From the NCBI GenBank assembly GCA_026984355.1, contig JALSSG010000145.1, positions 1 to 12,038 on the forward strand: DNA of 12,038 nucleotides, read 5' to 3'. Positions 1-7,499 of this stretch are shown here, piece by piece. Position 1 is the stretch's first letter. Each line of letters begins with the position of its first letter. The stretch is from Hydrogenothermaceae bacterium. GTDB taxonomy: Bacteria; Aquificota; Aquificia; Aquificales; Hydrogenothermaceae. The position numbers and the translations under genes were made by a program. The notes beneath the pieces are model-generated. The model was given only the letters and a program-made list of their open reading frames with translations, did not search any database and was not told where the DNA came from.

Positions 1-1247
1 AATTTCCTTTTGTATTTAATATCTAAGTCAATATAAATCTTATCTTCATCTATTCTAAAATAATCTTCTTCGTCTTTGCTGGTACTTTCTATTCGTGGTG
101 GTGGAATATTAGGGTCTGGTTTTACTTCTTCTTTATCTTCATCTGAAGTAATTCCCATTTTAGCTAATTGATTTAATAATTTTTTGTGTTCTTCTTCATT
201 GTATAACTTGGCTCCTGTAATGAGAGTTAACATAAATTTATCCATTACAGGTGATAGGCTTTCGTATTTGGATTTGTCTTTTGAGATTAAATGTTTTAAA
301 GTTTTTCCTTTGATGATTCCTTTTATAACAGCATGCATAAAATAGTACGGTTCATCTGGATATACTGCACCATCAGGATTAATCCCATTTGTTATGTAGT
401 TTGTCATTTTAAATTGCCATTCTTGTGGGATTTTTGAGAAGAAAGTCTCAAAGTTGTCTATAGCTTTTTTCTGCCTGAAAACTGAGTACATCATTTTCTC
501 AACATATATACTGTTTTCTGGTAAGAAAAAATAGTTTTTAAAGTTTGAATTTTCAGAAAAAACATAATCAGACATTTTTTTAAAAAGTTCTGTTGCAACT
601 TTTGTAACATCTTTAGACCTGTACATTGAGTTTATAAGCACTCTGAACGAAGTATTATTCATTTTCCTAAAAAGAAGTTTTCCGATTTGTCTATTTTGAA
701 GAGCCAATTTTATGAGCATATAAGATACGCTATCATCTACAGACATCATTTGAACTAATTTATCAAGTATTTCTGGATTTCTTTCAGCTACTCTAAGCAT
801 CAACTTAGATAAACCATCATACTTTAAAGCTTCTTTTATAAATTCCTTTGTTATTTCATCATTACTGAGTATCACTTTTATCATCTCAGCTGTAATCTTA
901 TCTTCATAATCTCCAGGCATAAGATTAGCTCCAGTTTCGTACATTTTAAATCCATATAAAGTCATAGTATCCATAAGTCCAAAATCTTCTTCCATCATTG
1001 TTCTTCTGAGTTTCATACCAAGAACAATAGCTCTGGTTGTAGAATCTTTTCCTAGCTCAAAAGGATTTAAAACCTTCCCAATATCTGAAGGTTTAAACTT
1101 CCACATTTCTTCTGCAATTATACTTGCTGTTTTAAATGCTTTAGATACCCAGTGAATAGGATTAAAAAAATTTCCTATAGAAAATCCATATGATATATGC
1201 CATATAAATACAGATAACATTAATGATGCAATTATTTTGCGTTTCAT
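1..1247 (-). CDS. Secreted alpha-helical protein of unknown function (3' end outside window)
   Basis: I do not recognise this protein. The frame is open for 415 codons from an ATG at 1247 to the left edge without a stop, so the C-terminus is missing. A good ribosome binding site (AGGGGA, about 1253-1258) lies 5 bases before the ATG and supports the start. Residues 1-21 look like a signal peptide: MKRK, then a hydrophobic stretch IIASLMLSVFIWHISYG. The mature part should therefore be outside the cytoplasmic membrane. Residues about 114-225 read as short amphipathic helices in a loosely repeating pattern (for example ILDKLVQMM, IGKLLFRKM, ATELFKKM), suggesting an armadillo/HEAT-like helical stack, and are rich in Met. 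Residues about 368-396 are an acidic, proline-containing linker (DEDKEEVKPDPNIPPP), followed by a hydrophilic segment. No catalytic motif is visible. It lies after trpB on the same strand but 333 bases away, so it probably has its own promoter. Confidence 0.8.
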   Translation of the reverse strand, partial: MKRKIIASLMLSVFIWHISYGFSIGNFFNPIHWVSKAFKTASIIAEEMWKFKPSDIGKVLNPFELGKDSTTRAIVLGMKLRRTMMEEDFGLMDTMTLYGFKMYETGANLMPGDYEDKITAEMIKVILSNDEITKEFIKEALKYDGLSKLMLRVAERNPEILDKLVQMMSVDDSVSYMLIKLALQNRQIGKLLFRKMNNTSFRVLINSMYRSKDVTKVATELFKKMSDYVFSENSNFKNYFFLPENSIYVEKMMYSVFRQKKAIDNFETFFSKIPQEWQFKMTNYITNGINPDGAVYPDEPYYFMHAVIKGIIKGKTLKHLISKDKSKYESLSPVMDKFMLTLITGAKLYNEEEHKKLLNQLAKMGITSDEDKEEVKPDPNIPPPRIESTSKDEEDYFRIDEDKIYIDLDIKYKRK

Positions 1248-1580
1248 TTAGTTCCCCTGAGATTTTAGTTTCATTTATCTTTCGAACTTGTTTTGTCTTT
1301 CTTTAGATTATGCAGTAATTAGAATAATTTTCTTTTGATATTTTTATATGGAAATATGATTATTAGGAAAATTATAATGATATGTTCAAAATATGAGGTT
1401 GATTTAAAAGAAAATTATATGTGTCAGTAGATTTTTTATTTAATAATAAAGATAGTTTTTTTGCTTGATTTAAGTTTTATATTGTTTAATTTTTGGTTAT
1501 ACAGATTATTTTAATAGATATTTAAAATTTTCATAAAAAAATTTAAAAATTTTATTTTTGGTTTCAGATTTTTACAGATT
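1248..1580. other. A+T-rich intergenic gap between trpB and the secreted-protein gene
   Basis: This stretch of 333 bases contains no credible gene on either strand. It is extremely A+T-rich. Minus-strand TATAAT boxes occur at 1371-1376 and 1414-1419, which could serve the secreted-protein gene with a leader of over 100 bases. Neither has a convincing -35 hexamer at 16-18 bases. Next to the trpB stop there is a 10-base imperfect tandem repeat (CAGATTTTTA / CAGATTTTAA, 1565-1584). Just beyond it are runs of A and T around 1535-1560 that could fold only weakly. I see no G+C-rich terminator hairpin for trpB. Confidence 0.6.
1252..1258 (-). promoter_or_regulatory. Ribosome binding site of the secreted-protein gene
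   Basis: On the minus strand the sequence AGGGGAA lies just before the ATG at 1247. It resembles the Shine-Dalgarno sequence and fixes the start of a gene that otherwise has no recognised homologue. Confidence 0.65.
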
Positions 1581-2825
1581 TTAAAGGTTGTATTCTATTT
1601 TTAATTTTTCTTCTAACCTTTTTGCTAAATCTTCGTCTGTATCAAGGATTTTTTTAACTTGCTGGACATCTTTATCTCCCCTTCCTGATAAATTTACAAC
1701 GATTATTGCATCTTTGTCTAAGTTTTTTGCCATTTGTACTGCTTTTATTACAGCATGAGAGCTTTCAAGAGCAGGTATAATTCCTTCTGTTCTTGAAAGT
1801 AATAAAAAACCTTCCAAAGCTTCTTCGTCTGTAGCAGTTATATATTTAGCTCTGCCTGTTTCTTTTAAAAATGCATGTTCTGGTCCAACCCCGGGATAAT
1901 CAAGACCTGCTGATATAGAGTGAGTAGGTTCTATCTGTCCCCATTCATCTTGCAAAAAGTAGGATTTCATACCGTGAAGAACACCAACAGAACCTCCATT
2001 TATACTTGCTGCGTGTTGTCCTGTTTCAAGTCCATATCCTCCTGCTTCAACACCTATTAACTGTACATTTTCATCTTCTATAAATGGATAGAACATACCT
2101 ATAGCATTACTTCCTCCGCCAACACATGCAACAACTATATCTGGTAGTCTGCCTTCTATTTCAAGTATCTCTTCTTTCGTTTCTTTACCTATTACAGATT
2201 GAAAATCCCTTACAATAACTGGAAAAGGATGTGGTCCTAAGGCAGACCCTATAACATAATGAGTTGTTCTTACATTTGTTACCCAGTCTCTAAGAGCTTC
2301 ATTTACAGCATCTTTTAGTGTTCTGCTACCAGCCTTTACTATTCTTACTTGTGCTCCTAAAAGTTTCATTCTAAACACATTAAGAGCCTGTCTTTCTGCA
2401 TCTTCCTCTCCCATGTATATTACGCATTCAAGGCCAAAAAGTGAGGCGGCAGTGGCTGTAGAAACACCATGTTGACCTGCTCCTGTTTCCGCGATAATTC
2501 TTTTTTTACCAAGTTTTTTAGTAAGTAATACCTGTCCAAGAGTATTGTTTATTTTATGTGCTCCAGTATGAAGTAAATCTTCTCTTTTTAGATAGATTTT
2601 TGCTCCGCCAACTACTTCTGTTAACCTTTTTGCGAAATAAAGTACTGTAGGTCTTCCAGCATACTCTCTAAGGTAATAAACGAACTCTCTTTGGAAGTCA
2701 CCATCATTTTTTATTCTTTCATAGGCCTGTTCAAGTTCTTCTAAAGCTGGAATTAGAGTTTCAGGAAGAAATTTCCCTCCATATTCTCCAAAATATCCTT
2801 TTTTGTCTGGATATTGATATTTCAT
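1581..2825 (-). CDS. trpB: Tryptophan synthase beta chain (TrpB1 type)
   Basis: This PLP enzyme condenses indole with L-serine to give tryptophan, normally in an alpha2-beta2 complex with TrpA in the cytoplasm. At 414 residues it has the usual length. The N-terminal GYFGEYGGKFLPETL segment is typical of TrpB. The PLP lysine is K91 in the HTGAHKINN motif, the catalytic glutamate is E113 in ETGAGQHG, and the PLP-phosphate loop is GGGSN at 236-240. The COMM-domain region with a full partner-channelling layout, and no N-terminal extension, fit the TrpA-dependent TrpB1 form rather than TrpB2. No other trp gene is in the window. The gene starts 3 bases after the PBP stop codon, and its ribosome binding site (AAGGTGA) overlaps the end of the PBP gene, so translational coupling is likely. 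Confidence 0.97.
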   Translation of the reverse strand: MKYQYPDKKGYFGEYGGKFLPETLIPALEELEQAYERIKNDGDFQREFVYYLREYAGRPTVLYFAKRLTEVVGGAKIYLKREDLLHTGAHKINNTLGQVLLTKKLGKKRIIAETGAGQHGVSTATAASLFGLECVIYMGEEDAERQALNVFRMKLLGAQVRIVKAGSRTLKDAVNEALRDWVTNVRTTHYVIGSALGPHPFPVIVRDFQSVIGKETKEEILEIEGRLPDIVVACVGGGSNAIGMFYPFIEDENVQLIGVEAGGYGLETGQHAASINGGSVGVLHGMKSYFLQDEWGQIEPTHSISAGLDYPGVGPEHAFLKETGRAKYITATDEEALEGFLLLSRTEGIIPALESSHAVIKAVQMAKNLDKDAIIVVNLSGRGDKDVQQVKKILDTDEDLAKRLEEKLKIEYNL

Positions 2826-2828
2826 TTT

Positions 2829-2835
2829 TCACCTT
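2829..2835 (-). promoter_or_regulatory. trpB ribosome binding site overlapping the PBP stop codon
   Basis: On the minus strand AAGGTGA contains both the last Arg codon and TGA stop of the PBP gene and the Shine-Dalgarno sequence for trpB, whose ATG follows after 3 bases. This arrangement is typical of translational coupling between adjacent genes. Confidence 0.6.
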
Positions 2836-5219
2836 AAATCAAACATAAAGTTTTCTTGATTAATATTACTATTATCCTGTAAATCCTGTTGTTTTTCCAT
2901 TTCTTTATTATCAGTTATATTCTCTTCTTCATAGTCCATTAGAAACTCGTCTTCAAGTAGGTTCTCATTTTCTAATTTTGGAATTGTTATAGCAAGTTCT
3001 CCTTTACAGTTTAAATCTGGTTCTGTACCTTTGATAAACAACAGGTCTTTTCTCTCACAGTCATCTACAGAAATAAGATGTGTAATTGGGTCTATTGGAA
3101 CATATGCTACATTGTCTGGTAAAACAAATTCTGAAGGTTCCTTATCTGAGTAGTAAGTAGCCATATAATCAATCCATATAGGTAAAGCTCCTCTTGCTCC
3201 TGTTATATGTTTTCCTATTTTTTTCTTCCTGTCGTATCCAACCCATACTGCTGTTGTAATATCTGGAGAAAATCCTACAAACCACGCATCAGTAAAATTA
3301 TCAGTCGTTCCTGTTTTTCCAGCTACAGGTAGATTTAAAGATTTTGCCTTTTTTCCTGTTCCTTCAGTTATTACTCCTCTTAGTATATCAACTAAAACTG
3401 CATTTACATCTTCAGGTATTACCCTTTCACATTTAGTTTCATGCTTATATACTAGTTTTCCTTGTGGGTCTATTACTTGTTCTATAAAGTATGGTTCACA
3501 TTTAATACCAGAATTTGAGAATACAGAATAGACCTGTGCAAGCTCTAAAGGGGATAGGTCTACAGAACCTAAAGCTATCGGATACACTCTTGGTATAGGT
3601 GATTGTATTCCTAATTTTTTAGCTAAAGGAATAACTTTATCAAAGCCTAACTTTGACATTAGATACACAGTAGCTGCGTTTAAGCTATGAATTAAAGCGT
3701 ATCTTAATGTTACATCTCCAAAATATTTGTCATAGTAGTTTGTAGGTATCCATTCTTGATTTAAGTCCTCATCCCAGAAAGCTAAAGGTTTATCTTTTAA
3801 AATAGATACCTGAGTATATCCATCTAATAGTGCAGCTAAGTAAACGATAGGTTTAAACGCAGAACCTGGTTGTCTTTTTCCCTGAATGGCTCTATTGAAC
3901 TGACTTTTGTTAAAGCTGTATCCACCTACAAGAGTTCTAACTGCTCCAGTTTTTGAATCAAGGGTTATAATAGCACCTTCTAAGTATGGTAATATCTCAA
4001 AATTACCACCTCCAAGGAATTTTACGTACACAGGTAGTTCGCCGTACTCTTTTAACAGTTTTTTAGCTTTTTTTAAAGAACCTTTAAATTTTGCGACTCC
4101 TTCATGTTCTTTTACCTGTATTAGTAGGTTATGTTTTCCTATTTTTTTTATGATACCTATATATATGCGACCATATTTTAGAAATTTTCCTATTTTCTGG
4201 TTTTGATATTTTTCTTTTAATTTTTCTATCTCCTCCTGAGACATGTCAGGAAATCCTACGTATTCCTGTAGATTTCTTAATCTGTTTTGAAGAATAGCTA
4301 TCGCATTTTTTTGCATATTTTTATCAATAGTTGTGTAGATTTCATAACCACCTTTATAAACAACATCCCATCCAAATTTATCCACAGCCCACTGTCTAAC
4401 CATATCTGTGAAATAATCTTTATAAACGCCGTTTCCATTTTCCTCTGACAGATTAATAGGACTGTTTATGCACTCTTGTGCTTGCTGTTTTGTTATGTAT
4501 CCTTCTTCAAACATCGCTTTTATAACAGCATTTCTTCTTTCTATAGCCCCACTCATATTGATATATGGGTCGTATCTACTTGGAGCTTTAGGAAGACCTG
4601 CCAATGTCGCTGCTTCACACAAATTTAGCTCCCACACGTGCTTTCCAAAATAAACCTGTGATGCTGCTTCTACTCCATAACTACCATGTCCAAGGTATAT
4701 GTAATTTAGATACATCTCCAGTATCTTATCTTTTGGATAGAGTCTGTTTAACTTAATTGCCAGTATCATCTCTTTTACTTTTCTTGAAAAGCTTTTTTCA
4801 GGAGTTAAAAATAGATTTTTTATTAGTTGTTGTGATATAGTGCTTCCACCGGCTACAATTTTTCCAGAGATTAAGTTTTGAAAAAATGCTCTTGCGATTC
4901 CAATAGGGTCTATCCCTATATTTTTATAAAATGTTCTATCTTCTATAGCTATAAAAGCATTTTTTACATGGTCAGGTATTTTATCAATATTTACATATAC
5001 TCTTTTTTGTATAAAAAACTCTGTAAGTAAAGTTCCATCCTGAGCATAAACTCTTGTTACTTCACTTGGTTTCCAGTTTTCCAGTTGACGGATATCTGGT
5101 AAGTTTCTAAGATTTACTATAAGAAATATTAAAATTCCTACTAAAATCAAAAAAATGCCAAATAAAAATCCTGCCTTTAAAAGTTCTATTATAAAATCCT
5201 TTATGTGTTCTTTCTCCAT
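2829..5219 (-). CDS. Class A penicillin-binding protein, PBP1A type (bifunctional transglycosylase/transpeptidase)
   Basis: It polymerises lipid II into glycan strands and cross-links the stem peptides on the outer face of the cytoplasmic membrane. One membrane anchor spans residues about 14-37, after a short cytoplasmic N-terminus. The GT51 glycosyltransferase domain follows, with catalytic E93 in EDRTFY and the GGSTISQQ motif at 124-131. An OB-like insertion covers roughly 320-410. The transpeptidase domain has the nucleophile S453 in SAFK (453-456), SLN at 512-514 and KTGTT at 635-639. All three transpeptidase motifs are intact, so both activities are expected. Length (796) is normal for PBP1A. 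The C-terminal 50 residues are acidic and Asn/Gln-rich, and probably disordered. Four cysteines (574, 597, 721, 738) are in the external part. A GGAGGG site lies 18 bases before the ATG, too far for a normal start. An in-frame stop 12 bases upstream excludes a longer product. Confidence 0.96.
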   Translation of the reverse strand: MEKEHIKDFIIELLKAGFLFGIFLILVGILIFLIVNLRNLPDIRQLENWKPSEVTRVYAQDGTLLTEFFIQKRVYVNIDKIPDHVKNAFIAIEDRTFYKNIGIDPIGIARAFFQNLISGKIVAGGSTISQQLIKNLFLTPEKSFSRKVKEMILAIKLNRLYPKDKILEMYLNYIYLGHGSYGVEAASQVYFGKHVWELNLCEAATLAGLPKAPSRYDPYINMSGAIERRNAVIKAMFEEGYITKQQAQECINSPINLSEENGNGVYKDYFTDMVRQWAVDKFGWDVVYKGGYEIYTTIDKNMQKNAIAILQNRLRNLQEYVGFPDMSQEEIEKLKEKYQNQKIGKFLKYGRIYIGIIKKIGKHNLLIQVKEHEGVAKFKGSLKKAKKLLKEYGELPVYVKFLGGGNFEILPYLEGAIITLDSKTGAVRTLVGGYSFNKSQFNRAIQGKRQPGSAFKPIVYLAALLDGYTQVSILKDKPLAFWDEDLNQEWIPTNYYDKYFGDVTLRYALIHSLNAATVYLMSKLGFDKVIPLAKKLGIQSPIPRVYPIALGSVDLSPLELAQVYSVFSNSGIKCEPYFIEQVIDPQGKLVYKHETKCERVIPEDVNAVLVDILRGVITEGTGKKAKSLNLPVAGKTGTTDNFTDAWFVGFSPDITTAVWVGYDRKKKIGKHITGARGALPIWIDYMATYYSDKEPSEFVLPDNVAYVPIDPITHLISVDDCERKDLLFIKGTEPDLNCKGELAITIPKLENENLLEDEFLMDYEEENITDNKEMEKQQDLQDNSNINQENFMFDLR

Positions 5220-5267
5220 TTTATCTAGTTTTTAAATCCCTCCAGCAAAATGTGTTCAATTCAATAT

Positions 5268-7226
5268 TTACCCTAATTTTATTTCTGCAAGTATACCAAA
5301 TGGAACTGCTAATCCGGTTATAAATACAGTCCCTGGCTTTAAAAATGGTAAAAGGTTGTAAACATCTTGCTTTGAAAATTCAAAAAATACAGATACAGCT
5401 TCTAAATCATTTTTGTTTATAAGTTTAAAGATAGCCTGTGTGTTTAGCTGTGAGAGAATAAATTTACTTATACTTGCTGGTCTTTGGGTTATGGCTATTA
5501 AGCCTAAATTGAATTTCCTTCCTTCTGTTGCGATTTTCCTTGCCATAAGATAAGAGATGTTTTCTACACCAGAAGGTATTTCACCATATCCTTTTTCAGG
5601 TGCAAAATTTTGAGCTTCTTCAAGAATTACCATTTGTGCTAAATCTGTTTCCCGTGCAGTTTTAAATATTTCTTTCATTATTATTCCTGAAAGATTTATC
5701 CTAGATTTTAAATCTGTTATTTTGCTAAGGTTAAATATAACTATATTTTTGTGGGAAGAAGATAAAGAGTTATGTATTTTTTTAATTGTTTTGGATTGAT
5801 TATTTAAACTATCTTCTCCAAAATCTCTTTTTAGAATTTCTAAAAATTCTATAAGTTCTTTTTTTAAAATTCCTGATACATCAGTTAAATCAATAGCTTC
5901 TAAGATAATATCTTCAAGATTTTTTTCTTTAAATGCAAGTATATTTATATCTGGCTTTAAATAGCTTCTAAACAAAGCTAAAACCCTTTTTTCTTCACTG
6001 CTTTTTTCCTGTATATTTATACCTTCTTCTTTTAAAAGTTCTTTTAAATCTTCTACAGTTATAGGAAAAAGTACGTCATCAAACACAACATGGTCAATTA
6101 TTTCTTTATTCATTTGTAAATTAGCAAAATATTCTCCATATATGTCAAAGATATATGTTTTTATATTTTTGAAGTTTAGGTGCTCTAATATTCTTCTTAT
6201 CAAAGTTGTTTTTCCAGAACCTGTTGTTCCTAAAACAGCCATGTGCATTGTTGTTATCTTTTCTAAATCTAAGAATACAGGTATGTTAGTATTAAATAAA
6301 TTTCCAAATTCAACAGGCATACTCATTTCATATCCTGCATGATTTATCTTTAGTATATTTTTTATATCTTCCTCAAAACCTGTTATTACAGTCCCAGACT
6401 TTGGAGGTTCTAAGGGAGTTTTTAATATACTTTCTTTTTCTTTTACTTTTTTTGGGTTAAATTCTGCAAGTATTTCTATGCTAGCTATATAAATATTTTC
6501 TCTATTTTCAAAAAGATAAGATAAAAAAGCAGAACTTTCCCATAAACTGTTTTTGGATTGAAATATCTGATTTATCTGGTCTACTTTAGTTAATAAATTT
6601 TTAAAAACAGTATTTTCATATGAAGAAAAAATACCTAAATTCAGGTTTTTAATAGAAGATATCCTTCCTAAATAAAATGCGTTTTCATCTATAGGTATTT
6701 TTATATATGTTTGTTCTGGAATTTTTTTTAGTAAAACAGCTTCTGCTTCTCTTGAATTTGTACTGTTTATAATAAATCCAAAAATTTTATTTTTTATATC
6801 TAACGACTTTTCTTTTATCTCTTTAAAGTAATGTTTTAGTTTTTTTATTTCTTTTTTATTTTCTATAAGCACAGATGTTTCTATATTTCCATCTTCTAAT
6901 AGACCTGCTTTTGTAAGATTTGCTGAACCTACAATGGCTTTATTTTCATCTATTATCACTATTTTTGCATGTAAGTCAGGATTTAAATATATATTTGCTT
7001 TAGGATACTTATCTAAAATATCAAATACATCTGGGTCAGTAATGAGTAAGTCTTCTAATTTAGAGGCTCTTATTATAACGTTGATTTTTAGATTTTTATT
7101 TTGTGGAAGTATCTGTCTTAAAATTTCACTTTTTATCCAAGGAGAAGTAATAAGAATCTCTTTTTCTGCTGATGATATTAATCGTTTTAAAGTTGAAAAG
7201 ATTTCATCTTTTGTTAAAATCCTCAT
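5268..7226 (-). CDS. Fusion of a PLD-like nuclease domain and a HerA-type ATPase
   Basis: This 652-residue protein has two recognisable parts. Residues 1 to about 135 form a single phospholipase-D-like domain: the HKD motif reads H86-x-K88 with D93, then G100-S-x-N103 (LHAKIVIIDENKAIVGSAN). PLD domains of this kind are often nucleases and usually pair two HKD motifs, here presumably by oligomerising. Residues about 150-260 are not recognised. From about 265 there is a HerA-like beta-barrel segment, then the ATPase: Walker A G333TTGSGKTT (K339), Walker B MVILEEAQ at 532-539 with catalytic E536/E537, and the sensor ITQRP at 579-583. HerA ATPases are hexameric DNA translocases that work with a nuclease such as NurA. 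The arrangement suggests DNA processing, repair or defence, which is inference. There are no membrane segments. The gene begins directly after an intrinsic terminator and lacks a well-placed ribosome binding site; no other in-frame ATG, GTG or TTG is available upstream before a stop. Confidence 0.9.
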   Translation of the reverse strand: MRILTKDEIFSTLKRLISSAEKEILITSPWIKSEILRQILPQNKNLKINVIIRASKLEDLLITDPDVFDILDKYPKANIYLNPDLHAKIVIIDENKAIVGSANLTKAGLLEDGNIETSVLIENKKEIKKLKHYFKEIKEKSLDIKNKIFGFIINSTNSREAEAVLLKKIPEQTYIKIPIDENAFYLGRISSIKNLNLGIFSSYENTVFKNLLTKVDQINQIFQSKNSLWESSAFLSYLFENRENIYIASIEILAEFNPKKVKEKESILKTPLEPPKSGTVITGFEEDIKNILKINHAGYEMSMPVEFGNLFNTNIPVFLDLEKITTMHMAVLGTTGSGKTTLIRRILEHLNFKNIKTYIFDIYGEYFANLQMNKEIIDHVVFDDVLFPITVEDLKELLKEEGINIQEKSSEEKRVLALFRSYLKPDINILAFKEKNLEDIILEAIDLTDVSGILKKELIEFLEILKRDFGEDSLNNQSKTIKKIHNSLSSSHKNIVIFNLSKITDLKSRINLSGIIMKEIFKTARETDLAQMVILEEAQNFAPEKGYGEIPSGVENISYLMARKIATEGRKFNLGLIAITQRPASISKFILSQLNTQAIFKLINKNDLEAVSVFFEFSKQDVYNLLPFLKPGTVFITGLAVPFGILAEIKLG

Positions 7227-7250
7227 AATAAAAAGAGGGAAAAGCCCTCT
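7227..7250 (-). terminator. Intrinsic terminator after rpmB, abutting the PLD-HerA start codon
   Basis: Read on the minus strand, AGAGGG and CCCTCT form a perfect 6-bp stem around the loop CTTTT, followed by TTTTATT. The hairpin begins 5 bases after the rpmB stop codon. Its T-tract ends immediately before the ATG at 7226. The left arm AGAGGG is also the nearest purine-rich, ribosome-binding-like sequence to that ATG, 18 bases away, and would be hidden in the hairpin. Confidence 0.8.
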
Positions 7251-7255
7251 ATAAG

Positions 7256-7450
7256 TTATTTTGCAGCTTTTATAACTTTACCTGCTTTTATACATTTGGC
7301 ACACACATAAATTCTCTTAACAGAACCATCAGGAAGAACGGCTCTTACTTTCTGTAGATTAGGTTTCCATTTTCTTTTAGTTGTAGTAGCAGAGTGAGCT
7401 ACTCTGTTTCCAAAAGCTGTTTTTTTACCACATATTTGACATACAGCCAT
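7256..7450 (-). CDS. rpmB: Large ribosomal subunit protein bL28
   Basis: A small basic protein of 64 residues that binds 23S rRNA in the large ribosomal subunit near the E site. The N-terminal MAVCQICGKKTAFGN and the following NRVAHSATTTKRKWKPNLQ are classic L28 sequence. It has two CxxC pairs (C4/C7 and C50/C53), so it belongs to the zinc-binding form of L28. Length is normal. An excellent AGGAGG site at 7457-7462, 6 bases before the ATG, fixes the start and predicts strong translation. The gene follows argG by 49 bases and is closed by a clear intrinsic terminator, so argG-rpmB, or rpmB alone, is likely a transcription unit. Confidence 0.97.
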   Translation of the reverse strand: MAVCQICGKKTAFGNRVAHSATTTKRKWKPNLQKVRAVLPDGSVKRIYVCAKCIKAGKVIKAAK

Positions 7451-7456
7451 TTTTTT

Positions 7457-7462
7457 CCTCCT
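7457..7462 (-). promoter_or_regulatory. Strong ribosome binding site of rpmB
   Basis: AGGAGG on the minus strand, 6 bases before the rpmB ATG. It is the strongest Shine-Dalgarno match of the minus-strand block, in keeping with a ribosomal protein gene. Confidence 0.75.
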
Positions 7463-7499
7463 AAATTTTTGACAATATTACATTATATAATAAAATTTC

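Noticed and set aside
1565..1584. Tandem 10-base repeat CAGATTTTTA/CAGATTTTAA at the trpB stop codon
   Set aside because: Only two imperfect copies in low-complexity sequence; no sign of an attachment site or repeat array.
3907..4206. Open frame of 99 codons on the plus strand inside the PBP gene
   Set aside because: Antisense to strongly conserved coding sequence, with no recognisable protein; a shadow of the real gene.
6934..7254. Open frame of 106 codons on the plus strand over the start of the PLD-HerA gene
   Set aside because: Lies opposite the HKD motif coding region and has no family resemblance; a shadow frame.
7482..7491. Palindrome ATTATATAAT containing a minus-strand TATAAT between argG and rpmB, a possible rpmB promoter
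   Set aside because: No -35-like hexamer at 16-18 bases; TATAAT boxes are expected by chance at this base composition.
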